From Aquarana catesbeiana (lineage: Eukaryota > Chordata > Amphibia > Anura > Ranidae), in the NCBI RefSeq assembly GCF_042186555.1, contig NC_133332.1, positions 236,891,015-236,955,014 on the forward strand: a stretch of 64,000 bases of DNA, in the 5' to 3' direction. The notes beneath the pieces are model-generated. The model did no database searches, was not told where the DNA came from, and saw only the letters and a list, made by a program, of their open reading frames with translations. Positions 31,880 through 43,759 of the stretch are shown here, one piece after another. A program made the translations under genes and the position numbers. The first letter of the stretch is position 1. Each line of letters starts with the position of its first letter.

Positions 31880-33180
31880 CATGTGATGTGACCATTTAAG
31901 ATGATATTTTTTCCTTTCATTTTGGACGTTCCCACTACCTCTGGGTGCTGTGTGTGGCGATGAGGCTCAAATGTGCCCTGTCATACGCAAACCTGTTCCT
32001 GGGGGAGTGGGACCTCTTTTCAGCAATAATTTACAGGAAATTTTGAACAAGGTATTGGTATGGTGGAGATTTATTGACAATTTATTTTTGATATGGACTG
32101 GATCTCTGAAGGAACTATCCACTTTTATGGAAATGTTGAAATGCAACCATTTCAATCTAAAATTTACTATGAGTTGCCACCAACAATCATTGAATTTTTT
32201 GGATATCCAGATATACGTCAACTCTGACGGGAGTCTGGGTTCCTCCCTCTTCTGGGAACTCAATCTTGCATGCGACTAGTTCCCATCCATCATCCCTAAT
32301 AACTAGTATCCCTTATGGCCAATACCTGAGGCTGAGGAGAAATTGTAGCAGGGATGAGGCTTTTGAAAGAGAGGCAAAGGCACTACAGGTCTGACTAGCG
32401 GGAAGAGGGTATAGCAAGAAGTGTCTGAAAAGGGCCTATGGTCAAGCCAAAAATCAGATTCAAAACAAAAAAAATCAAACCTTCCAATGATTGTAAGAAT
32501 GATTACTCAGTTTTCAGGACAGCAAAAACAGATGAGTCAAATCATGCAAAAATATTGGTACCTGCTATTAGTGGACAATATAGTATCCAAATATGTCAAT
32601 ACCTACTCTGAGATTACCTTTAGAAGGTCAAAGTTGCTTAAGGATAGACTAGTACATAGTCACTATTCACCCACAATGACAACTAGGAACAAATCTAAAG
32701 GAACCACTCCATGCAGCAGATGCAATTTCTGTGGCTTCATTTTGAAAGCTCAGCAGATTACCCTGCCAAATGGACACCTCTACCAACCCTATTTTTTTTG
32801 GCCAATTGCCAATCGATAGGCATAGTCTACATCATGTTATGTGACTGTGGGGCCTACTATGTAGGCAAAACCAAAAGACTGTTTTTCCATTGGATCCGTG
32901 ACCATGTGTCACTGGTCTCCAAAGGAAAACAAAAACACCTATTAGCAGACACATGGGCCTCTTCCATGGATTCAATCTGTCAAAAATTGATTTTTTTTGC
33001 TCTTGAATGCATACCACCCAATGAAAGGGGGGATGATGTTGACAAGCTGTTGCTGCAGCGATAAGCTTGCTGGATCCACAGCTTGTCAGCCCTCAAACCG
33101 CTCGGTTTAAATGAAGCGTTAAGCTTCAAACCGTTTCTATGAAATATTACATTGATGTTGGCTGAACCTATCTCTGAAAG
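31880..33180 (+). pseudogene. Penelope-like element #2 fragment (end of RT, linker, GIY-YIG)
   Basis: RT-end motifs: 'SYANLFLGEWDLF' (31,981 region, frame-shifted), 'STFMEMLKCNHFNLKFTMS' (32,118) and 'LNFLDIQIYVNSDGS' (32,190). Linker: 'ITFRRSKLLKDRLVHSHYS' (32,610). Cys knuckle: 'TPCSRCNFCGF' (32,708). GIY-YIG core: 'GIVYIMLCDCGAYYVGKTKR' (32,817-32,876) with an R/H-rich helix 'IRDHVSLVSKGKQKH'. Last motif: 'RGDDVDKLLLQR', then the 'GLNEALSFKP' end (33,100) in another frame. Multiple stops. More complete at the linker than PLE #1, but a different and more diverged copy. The 3' flank to 33,344 is non-coding. Confidence 0.82.
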
Positions 33181-33344
33181 GTCTTATCCCACAGTGATAA
33201 TATTGATTACTGGATTAAAATCCATAATCACTAACTGCTTTGGTGTTCGAATGCTTACGTTTGCATACTTTTGTAATTCTGGGTAGTCAATGTGTCGCTC
33301 TATATTTGAAATGTTTTTGAGGAGATGGCCCACTAACTTAGAAT

Positions 33345-33747
33345 GCTCATTTCAAACTCCGCCAAGCTGGCTGCCACTGGATTGAATCCACACAGAGAGG
33401 GAGAATATGCCTGTCAGTATCTGCGAGGGGGATTTCCCCCCTCCATTTCCTCACACACACAGGCATCCGCCCACTTTGCTCTCTCTCTCTCTCTCTCTCT
33501 CTCTCCTGTCTCTCTATTGGCAGGGAAAGAGACCCAACTCTCTTGCTCCCTGGATCTCATCGCGTGGGCACCATCTCACCGCTGTGTGAGGGGATTGCGG
33601 CCTATTGCGCCATATATAGCCTACAGATCCAGCTCCAGCCTAGAAGGAGGGAACGTCACCCGCCTCCTGAAGGACAGTCTGCAGCAGCGCTGAACATTGT
33701 GGAACCAGCCGGTTCACTGAGACAGCAGGTCAACCGCCATCTCTGTT
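33345..33747 (+). repeat. Gypsy #2 5' LTR, first part
   Basis: Matches the 3' LTR (50,551 on) from about 'ccaagctggctgcc' through 'ccgccatctctgtt', including the TC microsatellite at 33,480-33,504. About 175 bp present in the 3' LTR (50,727-50,905, with a TATA motif) are absent here, as are the first 20 or so bases. Confidence 0.78.
33740..33747. repeat. Target-site duplication of the AT-rich element, left
   Basis: TCTCTGTT, repeated at 37,574-37,581; eight bases, as in hAT transposons. Confidence 0.8.
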
Positions 33748-34345
33748 AGACATGTGCATTCCGTTTAGTTCCGAATCGAAATTCGGACGAATTTTTCATT
33801 ATTCGGACATTCGGATGCATCCAAAATACCGAATTACAATACTAACGAATTTAAACGAATTCGAAATGTTTTGAATCGAAAACCCACGGACGAAATTCGA
33901 ATCGAATTCGAAAACAAATTCGAAATATATTCGATTCGAAAACAAATTCGAAATCTATTCGATACGAATTCGAAAACAAATTCGAATCGAATTAGAAAAA
34001 ATATAAATTGATTTCTAAAAAAGAATACAATAAAATAGAATATAAAATAATAAAACAATAGAATAAAAATAAAAGAATTGTAAAGAATAGAATAGAATTT
34101 AATAGAATGTAATAAAATACAACAGAATATGACCATCTTCTGAAATTCGAATTTCGAATTGTATAAATTCGAATTCGAAAATAGATTGTAAAATAACAAA
34201 TATCAAAACAATGGAAACTAAAATAATATATATTATATTTTATTCTATGCAGTCCTGTTGTTTTTCTATTCTATTTTTTTCTATTATTTTATATTCTATT
34301 CTAATATGAAATCATTCTATACTAAATTTCAATTTCGGAAGATGG

Positions 34346-34417
<72 letters not shown>

Positions 34418-34716
34418 CTATTCTTTTCTACTCTATTCTAATCTTATCTAATGGAATTTGAATTATTCTATATAAAACCATTTTCCGAAATTCAAATTTC
34501 ACATAGAATGAAATTGAATTTGAATAGAAAAGATTAGAATAGAAATAGAAAATATACAAGAAAAACAATAGAACAGAATAGAATAAAATATAATATATAT
34601 ATTTTATTCTATTCTGTTCTATTGTTTTTCTATTCTAATCTTTTCTATTTGAATTTGAATTCATTCTATATGAATTTCTAATTTCAGAAGATGATTATAT
34701 ATATAAATATTATATA

Positions 34717-34768
<52 letters not shown>

Positions 34769-34824
34769 CATAGAAACAGAAAATAGACTAGAAAAACAAT
34801 AGAACAGAATAGAATAAAATATAA

Positions 34825-34880
<56 letters not shown>

Positions 34881-34941
34881 TTATTCATTCTTTTTTCTAT
34901 TCTAATCTTCTAATCTAATCTATTCGAATTTCAGAAAATGG

Positions 34942-34987
<46 letters not shown>

Positions 34988-35611
34988 CCAAAATAACCAA
35001 TTCAAATTTCATATAGAATGAAATCGAAAAGGAAAGAAAAGAAAATAGACTAGAAAAACAATAGAACAGAATAGAATAAAATATAATATATATATTAGAT
35101 TCTTTTCTGTTCTATTGTTATTCTATTCTAATCTTTTCTATTCGAATTTGAATTCATTCTATATGAATCTCGAATTTCAAAAGATGGTTATATATATAAA
35201 TATTTTATATATATATATATATATAAAACCATTATTATATTTTATTCTATTCTGTTCTATTTTTTTTCTATTCTAATCTTTTCTATTCGAATTTGAATTC
35301 ATTCTATATGAATCTCGAATTTCAGTAGATGGTTATATATAAATAAATATCTAATATATATATATATAAAACCATTTTCCGAAATTCAAATTTCATATAG
35401 AATGAAATTGAATTTAAATAAAATAGAAAATAATATCATAAAAAAACAATAGATCAGATAAGAAAAAAAATATATATATATATATAAAAATAACCATTTT
35501 CTGAAATTCGAATTTCATATAGAATGAAATCGAATTTGAATATAAAAGATTAGAATAGATTAGAAAATAATAGAAAAGAATATAGAAAAACAATAGAACA
35601 GATCAGGAAAA

Positions 35612-35698
<87 letters not shown>

Positions 35699-36159
35699 CA
35701 TGTCCCGACATTCAAAATTTCATATAGAATGAATTTTTAAAAGAAAAGAAAATAGACTAGAAAAACAATAGAACAGAATAGAATAAAATATAAAATATAT
35801 ATATATTAGATTCTTTTTCTATTCTATTTTTTTTCTATTCTAATCTTTTCTATTCAAATTTGAATTCATTCTATATGAATTTCGAATTTCAAAAGATGGT
35901 TATATATAAATAAATATCTAATATATATAATAATAATAATAATATTATATAATAATATAATATAATAATAATATATAATATATATATAAAACCATTTTCC
36001 AAAATTCGAATTTCATATAGAATGAGATTGAATTGAAATAGAATAGAAAATAATATCTTAGAAAAACAAAAGATCAGATCAGAAAAAAAAAAAAAAATAT
36101 ATATACTAGGAAAAAATATATATATAATATTTAATTCTATCCTGTACTATTTTTTTTTA

Positions 36160-36241
<82 letters not shown>
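34346..36241. repeat. Cluster of (TA)n microsatellites
   Basis: Long tracts near 34,346-34,413, 34,722-34,767, 34,827-34,877, 34,943-34,985, 35,617-35,692 and 36,161-36,241, separated by 'gaacagaatagaataaaata' units and their inverse. Assembly length is uncertain in such sequence. Confidence 0.9.
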
Positions 36242-36247
<6 letters not shown>

Positions 36248-36415
36248 ATTCTATTCTGTTCTATTGTTATTCTATTCTATTCTTTTCTATTCTAATCTTT
36301 TCTATTTAAATTTGAATTTATTCTACATGAATTTCAATAGAATAGAATAGAGTAACAATAGAACAGAATAGAATAAAAAATAATATATATATGTATATAT
36401 TCATTATTATTTTTT

Positions 36416-36810
36416 TTTTGTAAACGCTATAACTTTTGCGCAAAGCAATCAATAAACGCTTATTGCGATTTTTTTTTTTAAACAAAAATATGTAGAAGAA
36501 TACGTATCGGCCTAAACTGAGGAAAAAAAATGTTTTTTTATATATTTTTGGGGGATATTTATTATAGCAAAATCTAAAAAATAATGCGTTTTTTTCAAAA
36601 TTGTATTTTGTTTATAGCGCAAAAAATAAAAACCGCAGGGGTGATCAAATACCACCAAAAGAAAGCTCTATTTGTGGGAAAAAAAGGACTTCAATTTTGT
36701 TTGGGAGCCACATCGCACGACCGCGCAATTGTCAGTTAAAGCGACGCAGTGCCGAATCGCAAAAAGTGCTCTGGTCAGGAAGGGGGTAAATTCTTCCGGG
36801 GCTGAAGTGG
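36416..36810 (-). mobile_element. TTAA-flanked repeat T4, truncated
   Basis: Matches the GAAGTGG-end half of T1 and T3 ('gtagaagaatacgtatcggcc', 'gcgcaattgtcagttaaagc') and ends GAAGTGG then TTAA (36,811-36,814). The other half is replaced by (TA)n sequence. Confidence 0.75.
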
Positions 36811-37089
36811 TTAAGGACTTGTAGTTTTATTAGCTGTTTTTTTTTTTTTTTGACAGGGGCGCAGTTTCAGTGTTGCCATAGGTGCCATTTTTACTAGATA
36901 CGCCTCTGGGAGACACTGAGAGAGAGAGAATGTAATTATTTTTATTTACCGATGACGGATGCAGTCTGGGGTGCGCTCAATCCCTCTCACAGCTTTTACT
37001 GCCATGGTGACGCGAAACCATGCAGCGTTCTTCTGGTTTGCTGAAGAGGAATATTATCTGAATATTATCTGAATATTATCAAATTCGAA

Positions 37090-37440
37090 AATAGAAATAT
37101 TTTTGAATGCGATTGAAATATTATCGAATATGATTGAAATAATTTCTAATACAGTTGAAATAATTTCGAATGCTGTTGAAATATTTTCGAATGCGGTTGA
37201 AATATTATCGAATCCGATTGAAATAATTTTGAATACAGTTGAAATAATTTCGAATACGGTTGAAATATTATCAAATTCGGTAGAAATATTTTCAAATGCG
37301 ATCGAAATATTATCGAATACGATTGAAATAATTTCTAATACAGTTGAAATAATTTCGAATGCTGTTGAAATATTTTCAAATGCGGTTGAAATAATATCGA
37401 ATCCGGTTGAAATATTTTCGAATTCGACCGATTTTCGAAT
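37090..37440 (+). repeat. 21-bp tandem array
   Basis: About 16 units of 'ttgaaataatttcgaatgcgg' type. Because 21 is a multiple of 3 it reads as a repeated seven-residue string (VEIISNA) over 120 codons. It is explained by the array; no gene is called. Confidence 0.85.
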
Positions 37441-37573
37441 TCGGACGAAAACGAAACTGATTTGAAAAACGAATTTAATTAACTTAACGAATCTAACTAA
37501 ACTAAATTAATTAAATAACGAATTAAAACGAAACGAAATTAAACTAATTTTTTCATTTTGCACATGCCTAAAT

Positions 37574-38330
37574 TCTCTGTTCATCTGCAGCAAGGAGGAT
37601 TGTCGATCGCCTTCCCCTGCGGGAGAACTGCTGAGCACTGTCAGGATTGGTGTGGGGGCCTTCGCCCACAGATTCTATTGTCTTTCATACAGAACACACC
37701 CTGGGCACTGTGCAGACAACTTATACCTGGGTCAAATAGCGGATTGTTATAAGACAGAATCAGCTATCTTGCCTTGTTCATCATCACTTTACCACATTAA
37801 AGAATTCTTGTTTATGAGCTCCAACGTGCCGGTGAAGTGCAAGGCCTTGCTTTTAGGACACTGTTGTTTATTGCTCTTAAAGGGGACAGGTCACTGATTT
37901 CTATATTGTTTTATCCCTCGTTGGGTCTTAAGGTACTATAGGCCGGCCTGGGATTCCCTCTTTAGTAGTAGTAACACTTAATGTAATCAATAGCTTTTTG
38001 GAGCAACTCCTTTATTACTGTATATGCTCGTATCATTTACTTGTTGCTAATTGTTAATCTGACTGCTTGAAATAGAGTTTAACTCTATTTCAACCGAGTG
38101 TTGGCTGTTTATCCATGACTTGGCTGACCGATATCCTTTTGAGTCTTTTCCTTGACTAAGTAAATTTGAGAGAACTGAAACAGTTGAACTGTGTCTGTGT
38201 GTCAATACTGTGGTATTCTATTAATTACATTGCTAGGTGTGCCATTAGGGGCTGAGGAGATTCCTGGGGTTAAAGGGCAGAGTAATGGACTGAACAAATT
38301 TAAGCAGCTCCTTCAGGGGTATTGCTACAC
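37574..38330 (+). repeat. Gypsy #2 5' LTR, second part
   Basis: Starts with the second TCTCTGTT and matches the 3' LTR through 'gagctccaacgtgccggtga'; from 37,836 the 3' LTR partner is lost to the foldback insertion. The end is set at about 'attgctacac' before the primer site. Confidence 0.7.
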
Positions 38331-38350
38331 ACGGGGGCTCGTATCCAGGA
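38331..38350 (+). promoter_or_regulatory. Primer-binding-site-like sequence of gypsy #2
   Basis: ACGGGGGCTCGTATCCAGGA resembles the proline-tRNA type primer site (TGGGGGCTCGTCCGGGAT) but has a changed start and an added base. It lies between LTR and gag. Confidence 0.5.
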
Positions 38351-38406
38351 TCTACGGCTACTCTGCCATCAACCCTCCCATAGACAGCACCCCTACAATT
38401 ACCAGA

Positions 38407-38601
38407 ATGGACCCTGCTCCTGTGATCCTGTGGTTTGAGGAAGACAGCGCCCGCTCAGAGTTGAGCGTGGCGATCGAGCTTCCTGGGGAGGCCTGGGCTG
38501 AAGAACAAATCAACCAAGCAGTGAAGACATTGTTCCCAGACAGGAAGGTGTGGGTGATTGCTGTCAGACTAGACTGTGGGACCTCCCGCACTTATGCACT
38601 G
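38407..38601 (+). pseudogene. Gypsy #2 gag, N-terminal part (PNMA-like)
   Basis: From ATG 38,407 the protein reads 'MDPAPVILWFEEDSARSE', later 'INQAVKTLFPDRKVWVIAVR' and 'GTSRTYAL'. The layout, a beta-rich fold ending in 'TYAL-EW', is that of the N-terminal domain of PNMA-type proteins, which derive from Ty3/Gypsy Gag. The gene is cut by the Harbinger-type element; the frame would rejoin at 44,903 ('EWKQGVPESF') if a 3-bp target was duplicated. The in-frame ORF upstream of 38,407 lies in the LTR and is not counted. Confidence 0.7.
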
Positions 38602-39570
38602 TAATGCCCCGTACACGCAGTCGGATTTTCCGACGTAAGATGTGCGATCGGAGCTTGTTGTCGGAAATTTCCGACTGTGTGTAGGCTCCATCGGACTCTT
38701 TCCATCGGAATTTCCGTCGCACAAAATTTGAGATCTGCTTCTCAAATTTTCCGACAACAAAATCAGTTTGGGTAAATTCAGATTGTGTGTACACAATTCC
38801 AACGCACAAAGTGCCACGCATGCTCAGAATAAATTACGAGACGGAAGCGCTTGGTCTGGTAAAACTAACGTTCGTAATAGACATAGCACATTCGTCACAC
38901 TGCAAATTTTTAAATCTTTTAATGCAACGCATTCTCTTCTTCTTTAGGTGCTAGAAGAATTAAGTTGTTTTACTGCTCATATTCACACAGTGTTCTCACA
39001 AACTTCTTTCTTTATAATTTCTCATGATCTCATGAATAATATTATTTTTATTTTTCGTCAGATCTCCATAATTTTTTTTTTATTTGTTTTTTTTATCAAG
39101 ATCTGCATTTTTTAATTTTTCTAGTGCTCTCCATAATATTATTTCTCGTTTTGTGTGTCAAGTTACCACAACACCATTATTATCTTGTATTTTTACCTCA
39201 AAGAGGTTGGTGTCCCTTGTTAATTTGACCTTGTATTTTTGAAATGTACCTGCCTACTCACAAACAAACTGTTCTTTTTGAAGTAAAACACATAGGCAAG
39301 TATTTTTGAATATTTATTCTGGGTCATAACAAAATAAAGAGGAAGGCAACGCTGGAGAAACTGCTGAAATTTGCAAAGCCTTTGTACCCCAGGGCACACA
39401 TCAATTATTTTACAGTCAAAATTGGTGGCCTGAGGTGTCCTTATAATAGTGGGCACAATCCGGTCCAGGAGTCCAAGAGATCAGGAACAGCAGCAGATGA
39501 CATATCTGTCCCCAGGCTGTGATCATACACCAGCCTGCGTCTTTTGCCAGACCAGACTAAACCCAGGCCA

Positions 39571-40593
39571 TCACTCTCTGGTCTTCCTTAGACGCTTCCT
39601 TCCAGGTTGTGGCTCTGGTGTTGGAAGTGTGGCAGGAGGTGGAGGAGGAGGAGGAGGACCTGGAGGAGGAGAACCTGGAGGAGGAGGAGGAGGACCATGG
39701 TTTAACTCACAAATGTTGCTTTGGCTTGTGAGTTCACCCCTCAACCCCTTATTTAGGGCTTGTAAGATCACTTCCTCAGATAAGAGGCGTTGGCCCTCCT
39801 CTATTTCCAGCATTTTACAGGCTGTCATGTAGGCATAGTCCTCTTGAACGCTGGGGGGGTTCTGAGGGCTGCAGTAGCCTTCAGAAATAGGCTAATTGCC
39901 TACTCCTTCAGGTTTCTCCTCTTCCTGGCACTTTTTTGTGGAAGGCCAAGGGGAGGGACCTGGGATTTGGGCAGGCTACTGGGCCCTGCCACCTCCTGGC
40001 TGTCACTTACCCTCGCCACCTCCTGGCTGCCACTTTCCATGGGCTCCTCCTGGCTGAGACTTTCCTGTGTATGAAAAAGGGACATAGTTTTAGTTTTTTG
40101 TTCATCAATCACACACAATTCTCAGCTCATGACTGTTGCAAATTGAATGTTAATAAATAGAAAAGACTATCATCCTGACCCCAGCATTTTTCATTCTTGT
40201 CTCAATCATTTGTGGCCCCTACTGTCTATTGATATGTAAAACACTGGAGAGTGCTGGCCTGGGTTCAGTCTGGCCTGCCAGAAAATGCAGTCTGTCATAG
40301 TACCACAGCTTGGGTACATAAATGTCATCTGCTGCAGCTCCTGATCTCTGGGAATCCTGGACCTTCTTGCGCTCCCTAATATAAGTGCTCCTTATGCCAC
40401 CAATTAGGGCCTTCAAATAGGGGATGTCTGCCGTGGGGATCACTGGCTTCACAAATTCCAGCAACTGATCCAGCGCTGCCTTCCTCTTTGTTTGATTGTT
40501 ATAATAGGGGTGGTTTACCTGCCACAGACAGGGCAGCTCCGTGTACATATCAATGAATATGGGGATAAAGTCCTCATTGTTGAATAGATCCAT
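39571..40593 (-). pseudogene. MADF-domain protein of the Harbinger-type element
   Basis: Exon 1 (ATG 40,593-40,591, to about 40,230) encodes a MADF (Adf-1-type DNA-binding) domain: 'FIPIFIDMYTELPCLW', then 'HPYYNNQTKRKAALDQLLEF', 'YLKALIGGIRSTYIRERKKV', 'DDIYVPKLWYYDRLHFL'. A splice acceptor (minus-strand 'cttttt-catacacag') opens exon 2 at 40,064: Ser/Glu-rich 'SQEEPMESGSQEVARV', a basic 'KSARKRRNLKE', a stop at 39,902, a 1-base shift, then 'MLEIEEGQRLLSEEVILQAL' and a polyproline tail from the (GGA)n repeat (39,630-39,700). Such proteins accompany PIF/Harbinger transposases and are thought to help DNA binding or nuclear entry. The donor site is not clear. Inactive. Confidence 0.72.
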
Positions 40594-40870
40594 TTTCTTG
40601 GCAAAAACACAAGACAAACCCTAATGTCAGGCTAAACTCTTCTATTCTTGTCCCAATATAGGCCTCAATCTATAAGCAGTATAGGCCACTGATGCACCAA
40701 CTTAAAATTGTACCTTCGTTATAACGATCGTCGCTTCCGTTACTTTGTCTCCCGCTCACAGATCGTACGTACGACACACGCGTATTACGCATGCGTGAAA
40801 GTCTGGCCGTCCCTCACGTTCTTTCTAGTGTTATACCTGCCCCTTGTCTTTTGGCACAGTGGGAGAGAAC

Positions 40871-42149
40871 ATGGCGGAGAGACATGTGCATGCAGAGCAG
40901 AGCAGCAAAGACAAAAGGCCGGAGCCCTGAACCTCACGATCCCGGAGGAGATTGAAGGCCTCAAATATGTCCTTTGTAAAGATGGTGGAGATGGTGGACA
41001 TCTTAAAGAGGGCCGACTATGATGGGAAGCATGGACCTTACCCAAACCCAAATGTGAGAAAGGCCAAGATCATGCCTAAAGTTGTGAAGAGTCTGCACAG
41101 GAATTTTGGGGTACGGCGATCCAAGGAGAAATTGAGGAAACGCTGGTCAGACCTTAAATTGAGGGAGCAGAATCAGTACAGAAGAATCAAGAAAGTGCTG
41201 CAAAAAAGTAAGTATTTTGTCGTGTGTTCCTATTCTTCTTAACGTTCGTGCTGCTCCATGTGCTTTTCTTTACTGTTGTACATTTTAAAATGGCAACTTT
41301 CATGTTCATGGACACAGTAATCGGTCATAGGAAACATCGTTTGTTCGCCCACTTATAAGATGTTTTAGGCAGATACAGGTTAACTACATTTGTTCATGCC
41401 TATTTGTATTAAAAGAGGTTTGTTGTCTAGATGGGTTTGTAACTACAATGAAATGTAAACTTGATTCAGTATAAGGAGAGGACACTCAGCAGTTGTTTAC
41501 ACATCTGGACACAGGAGCACTAGTGTGGGACACCAGAAAAATCTTTTTAGTGTGTTCCGCACAGGTGCTCTAGTGGGTACTAGGGGTGTCTCCATGTGTG
41601 AAAATTGACCAAAAAAGGGAAGTATTTCATTATTGGAAAGGAAATAAAAATGTCTCCGGCTTGGAACTCTGCCACAACAGACAATTGTACCCCACTTCCA
41701 AGCAATGTATGTTTCATATTCCTATTTCTGCCCTCCAATATCTGTGTGCTAAGTATACCTTTTTTTTATTCACATAGGGGAGAAAAGACTCAGAACATCT
41801 GAGGACACCAGGGACCCCCACCTCCGAAAGAAGGGGAAGTCACCAAAAACCAAGCAGAGGATGAGGAGGGAGACATTTTGGAAATGGGCAAAATTATCAC
41901 CACAACAGGTGAGTGTCTGAGACCACAGCTTCAGGTAAGAGATCTGTTCCTGCATATTTATAATACATGGTGTGTCTTTTAGGTGATGTGGATGTTGTGG
42001 AAGAAGAATCTCATTTCACCAGTGAATGTGCCCAGATCCTCATCGGGGAGATAATGGAGTGCAATCGGGATTTAGAAAATATTAAGCAAAACATCAATGA
42101 TGTTCAACCAAAAATGAAGAACATCATTGATGTTTTATGGAAAATCTAA
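40871..42149 (+). pseudogene. Myb/SANT-like protein of the Harbinger-type element, three exons
   Basis: Exon 1 from ATG 40,871 (MAERHVHAEQSS) to about 41,209. It has a stop or frame change near 40,928 and another near 40,980. The domain reads 'DILKRADYDGKHGPYPNPN', 'RKAKIMPKVVKSLHRNFGVR', 'KLRKRWSDLKLREQNQYRRI': three helices of a Myb/SANT-like DNA-binding module. Donor 'aaaaaa|gtaagt' at 41,210. Acceptor 'ttcacatag' at 41,777 opens exon 2 (to 41,909, donor 'caacag|gtgagt'). Acceptor 'tgtcttttag' at 41,982 opens exon 3, which ends 'IKQNINDVQPKMKNIIDVLW', a helical tail, with TAA at 42,147. It diverges from the MADF gene about 280 bp away, so a bidirectional promoter around 40,600-40,870 is likely. 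Confidence 0.72.
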
Positions 42150-42213
42150 AACACACAAAAATGTAAACCTTTGTTTTCGTGTATTTTTGGTTTTAAAAAA
42201 AAAATTTGTTTAG

Positions 42214-43064
42214 CCACTTGCTTACTGGCCACTTAAACCCCCCTCCTATCCAGACCAATTTTCAGCTTTCAGTGCTGACGCACTTTGAATGACAATTGCG
42301 CGGACATACTACACTGTACCCAAACGAAATTTTTATAATTTTTTTCCCACAGATAGAGCTTTCTTTTGGTGGTATTTGATCACCTTTGCGGTTTTTATTT
42401 TTTGTTAAAAAATGTAAAAAGACCCAATTTAAAAAAAAAATATATATTTTTTTTTTATATTTTGTTATAAAATTTGAAAAAAGGTAATTTTTCTCCTTCA
42501 TTGATGTACGCTGATGAGGCAGCACTGATGGGCACTGATGGGTGGCAGTAATGGGCACTGATGGGTGGCAGTGATGGGCACTGATGGGTGGCAATAATGG
42601 GCACTGATCGGTTACACTGATAGGCAGCACCGCTAGGTGGCACTGATTGGCACCACTGGTGGGCATTGATAGGTGGCACTCATGGGCATTGATAGGTGGC
42701 ACTGGTGGGCACTGTCAGGTGGCAATGGCAGGGGGTACTGGTGGCACGTGAGGCAGAATTGCCTCTTCCTCTTTGGGACCGATATCCCTTGCTGATAAGC
42801 CGTTGAACGGCTTTTTTTTCTCCTCGCGCTTTCAGCGTGAGGAGAAAAAAAAACGATCACAGAGCTTTCGTTTTGATCATGTGATCAGCTGTCATTGGCT
42901 GACAGCTGATCACATGGTAAGGGGCCGGGACCGGCCACTTACTCAGATCGGTGATCACCCGAGTCTCAGTGACTTGGAGGTCACAGCGCACGCAGATGAC
43001 GGCCTCCCAGAAATTCAGGTCCATGCTGTAGCCGTCATTCGGCTATAGCGCAGATGTCAAGTGG
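42214..43064 (+). mobile_element. TTAA-flanked repeat T5 with minisatellite
   Basis: Starts CCACTTGCTTACTGGCC after TTAG (one base off TTAA) and ends CAAGTGG before TTAA (43,065-43,068). Carries the 'gggcactgatgggtggcagt' minisatellite (42,515-42,740). The inverted 'aacggctttttttt' and 'tcctcgcgctttcagcgtgagga' motifs (42,802-42,850) parallel those in T2. It separates the Harbinger SANT gene from the transposase remnant. Confidence 0.78.
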
Positions 43065-43075
43065 TTAAGTATTTG

Positions 43076-43330
43076 AAAAGCCAAATTTTGAAGATGCACA
43101 CAGTGTGTCAACATGTACTATCTGCCATCGGGGGATAACAATGTATGCGTTTTGTGGGTGCAACCCCTTCTTCGCTACTAAAGTAGCTGAGAGGAAGGGG
43201 TTGCACCCCCAAAACACGTCCATTGATCCCCCATGATGGGAGCTAGCACATGTTGACATTAGGCACGGGATCAGGAGGGAAATCCCCAGTTTGACTCTCA
43301 ATTTGTGTGCATCTTCAAAATTAGGCTTTT
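43076..43330. mobile_element. Palindromic hairpin element, 255 bp
   Basis: Ends AAAAGCC(A/T)AATTTTGAAG and complement form 26-bp terminal arms. Inner blocks also pair ('tgtcaacatgt' with 'acatgttgaca'; 'gggtgcaaccccttc' with 'gaaggggttgcaccc'), so almost the whole unit can fold on itself. Non-coding. Confidence 0.8.
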
Positions 43331-43653
43331 ACAGGGGTGACATCACCCAATCTGATGAAGGCAATATCAACACATTTTGGACATACTAATGTCTGATATT
43401 GCCTTCACTTTACCAAAGTAGAACTTTGTAAGTTCCCGAGTTCTGTATGTTCTGTTTTGAAACATGCCTGTTTAACCAAAAAGGCTATTTCTAATTAATG
43501 TGACAAAAAATAATGTTATACACCAAAGATGTTGGTTTGTTCAAAAACACTTCGCTTTGAGTAAAAAGTTTTCTACTCAACAATGTGTGGCTTCTTGTTT
43601 CAATGATCAAAAACAGTTTTTTGAGTAAAAGTTGGTGTTTACAGTGACAATGG

Positions 43654-43759
43654 AGGTTATTTACTAAAGGCAAATCCACTTTGCACTAAAAGGGCAGTTT
43701 CAATGCACTTTTATGTGCACTTGGAGTGCAAAGTGGAATTTCCTTTGGTAAATAACACC
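43654..43759. mobile_element. Short palindromic MITE
   Basis: 'ggttatttactaaaggcaaa' and 'ccactttgcact' on the left are mirrored by 'agtgcaaagtgg' and 'cctttggtaaataacacc' on the right, about 106 bp in all. Confidence 0.75.

Larger units (their letters stand above)
33748..37573. mobile_element. AT-rich hAT-like non-autonomous element, 3.8 kb
   Basis: Ends AGACATGTGCA and (inverse) TGCACATGCCT, with an 8-bp duplication, in the gypsy #2 5' LTR. The interior is low-complexity: 'attcgaa/ttcgaat' motifs (33,770-34,200), repeated 'aatagaacagaatagaataa' segments in both orientations, at least six (TA)n tracts between 34,346 and 36,241, and a 21-bp array near the right end. Open frames of Tyr-Ile are (TA)n translations, not genes. 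The alternating complementary segments could fold into very long hairpins. Confidence 0.72.

Noticed and set aside
34258..34888. Tyr/Ile-rich ORFs on both strands
   Set aside because: Translations of (TA)n microsatellites.
37103..37465. 120-codon ORF of VEIISNA-type repeats
   Set aside because: Fully explained by a 21-bp tandem array without stops; no start context and no family resemblance.
38191..38406. Extended N-terminus of the gypsy #2 gag ORF
   Set aside because: This part lies in the LTR and primer-site region; the frame is open by chance and the ATG at 38,407 starts the conserved domain.
39571..39828. Polyproline protein as a host gene
   Set aside because: It is the tail of the MADF gene of the Harbinger-type element, running through a (GGA)n repeat.
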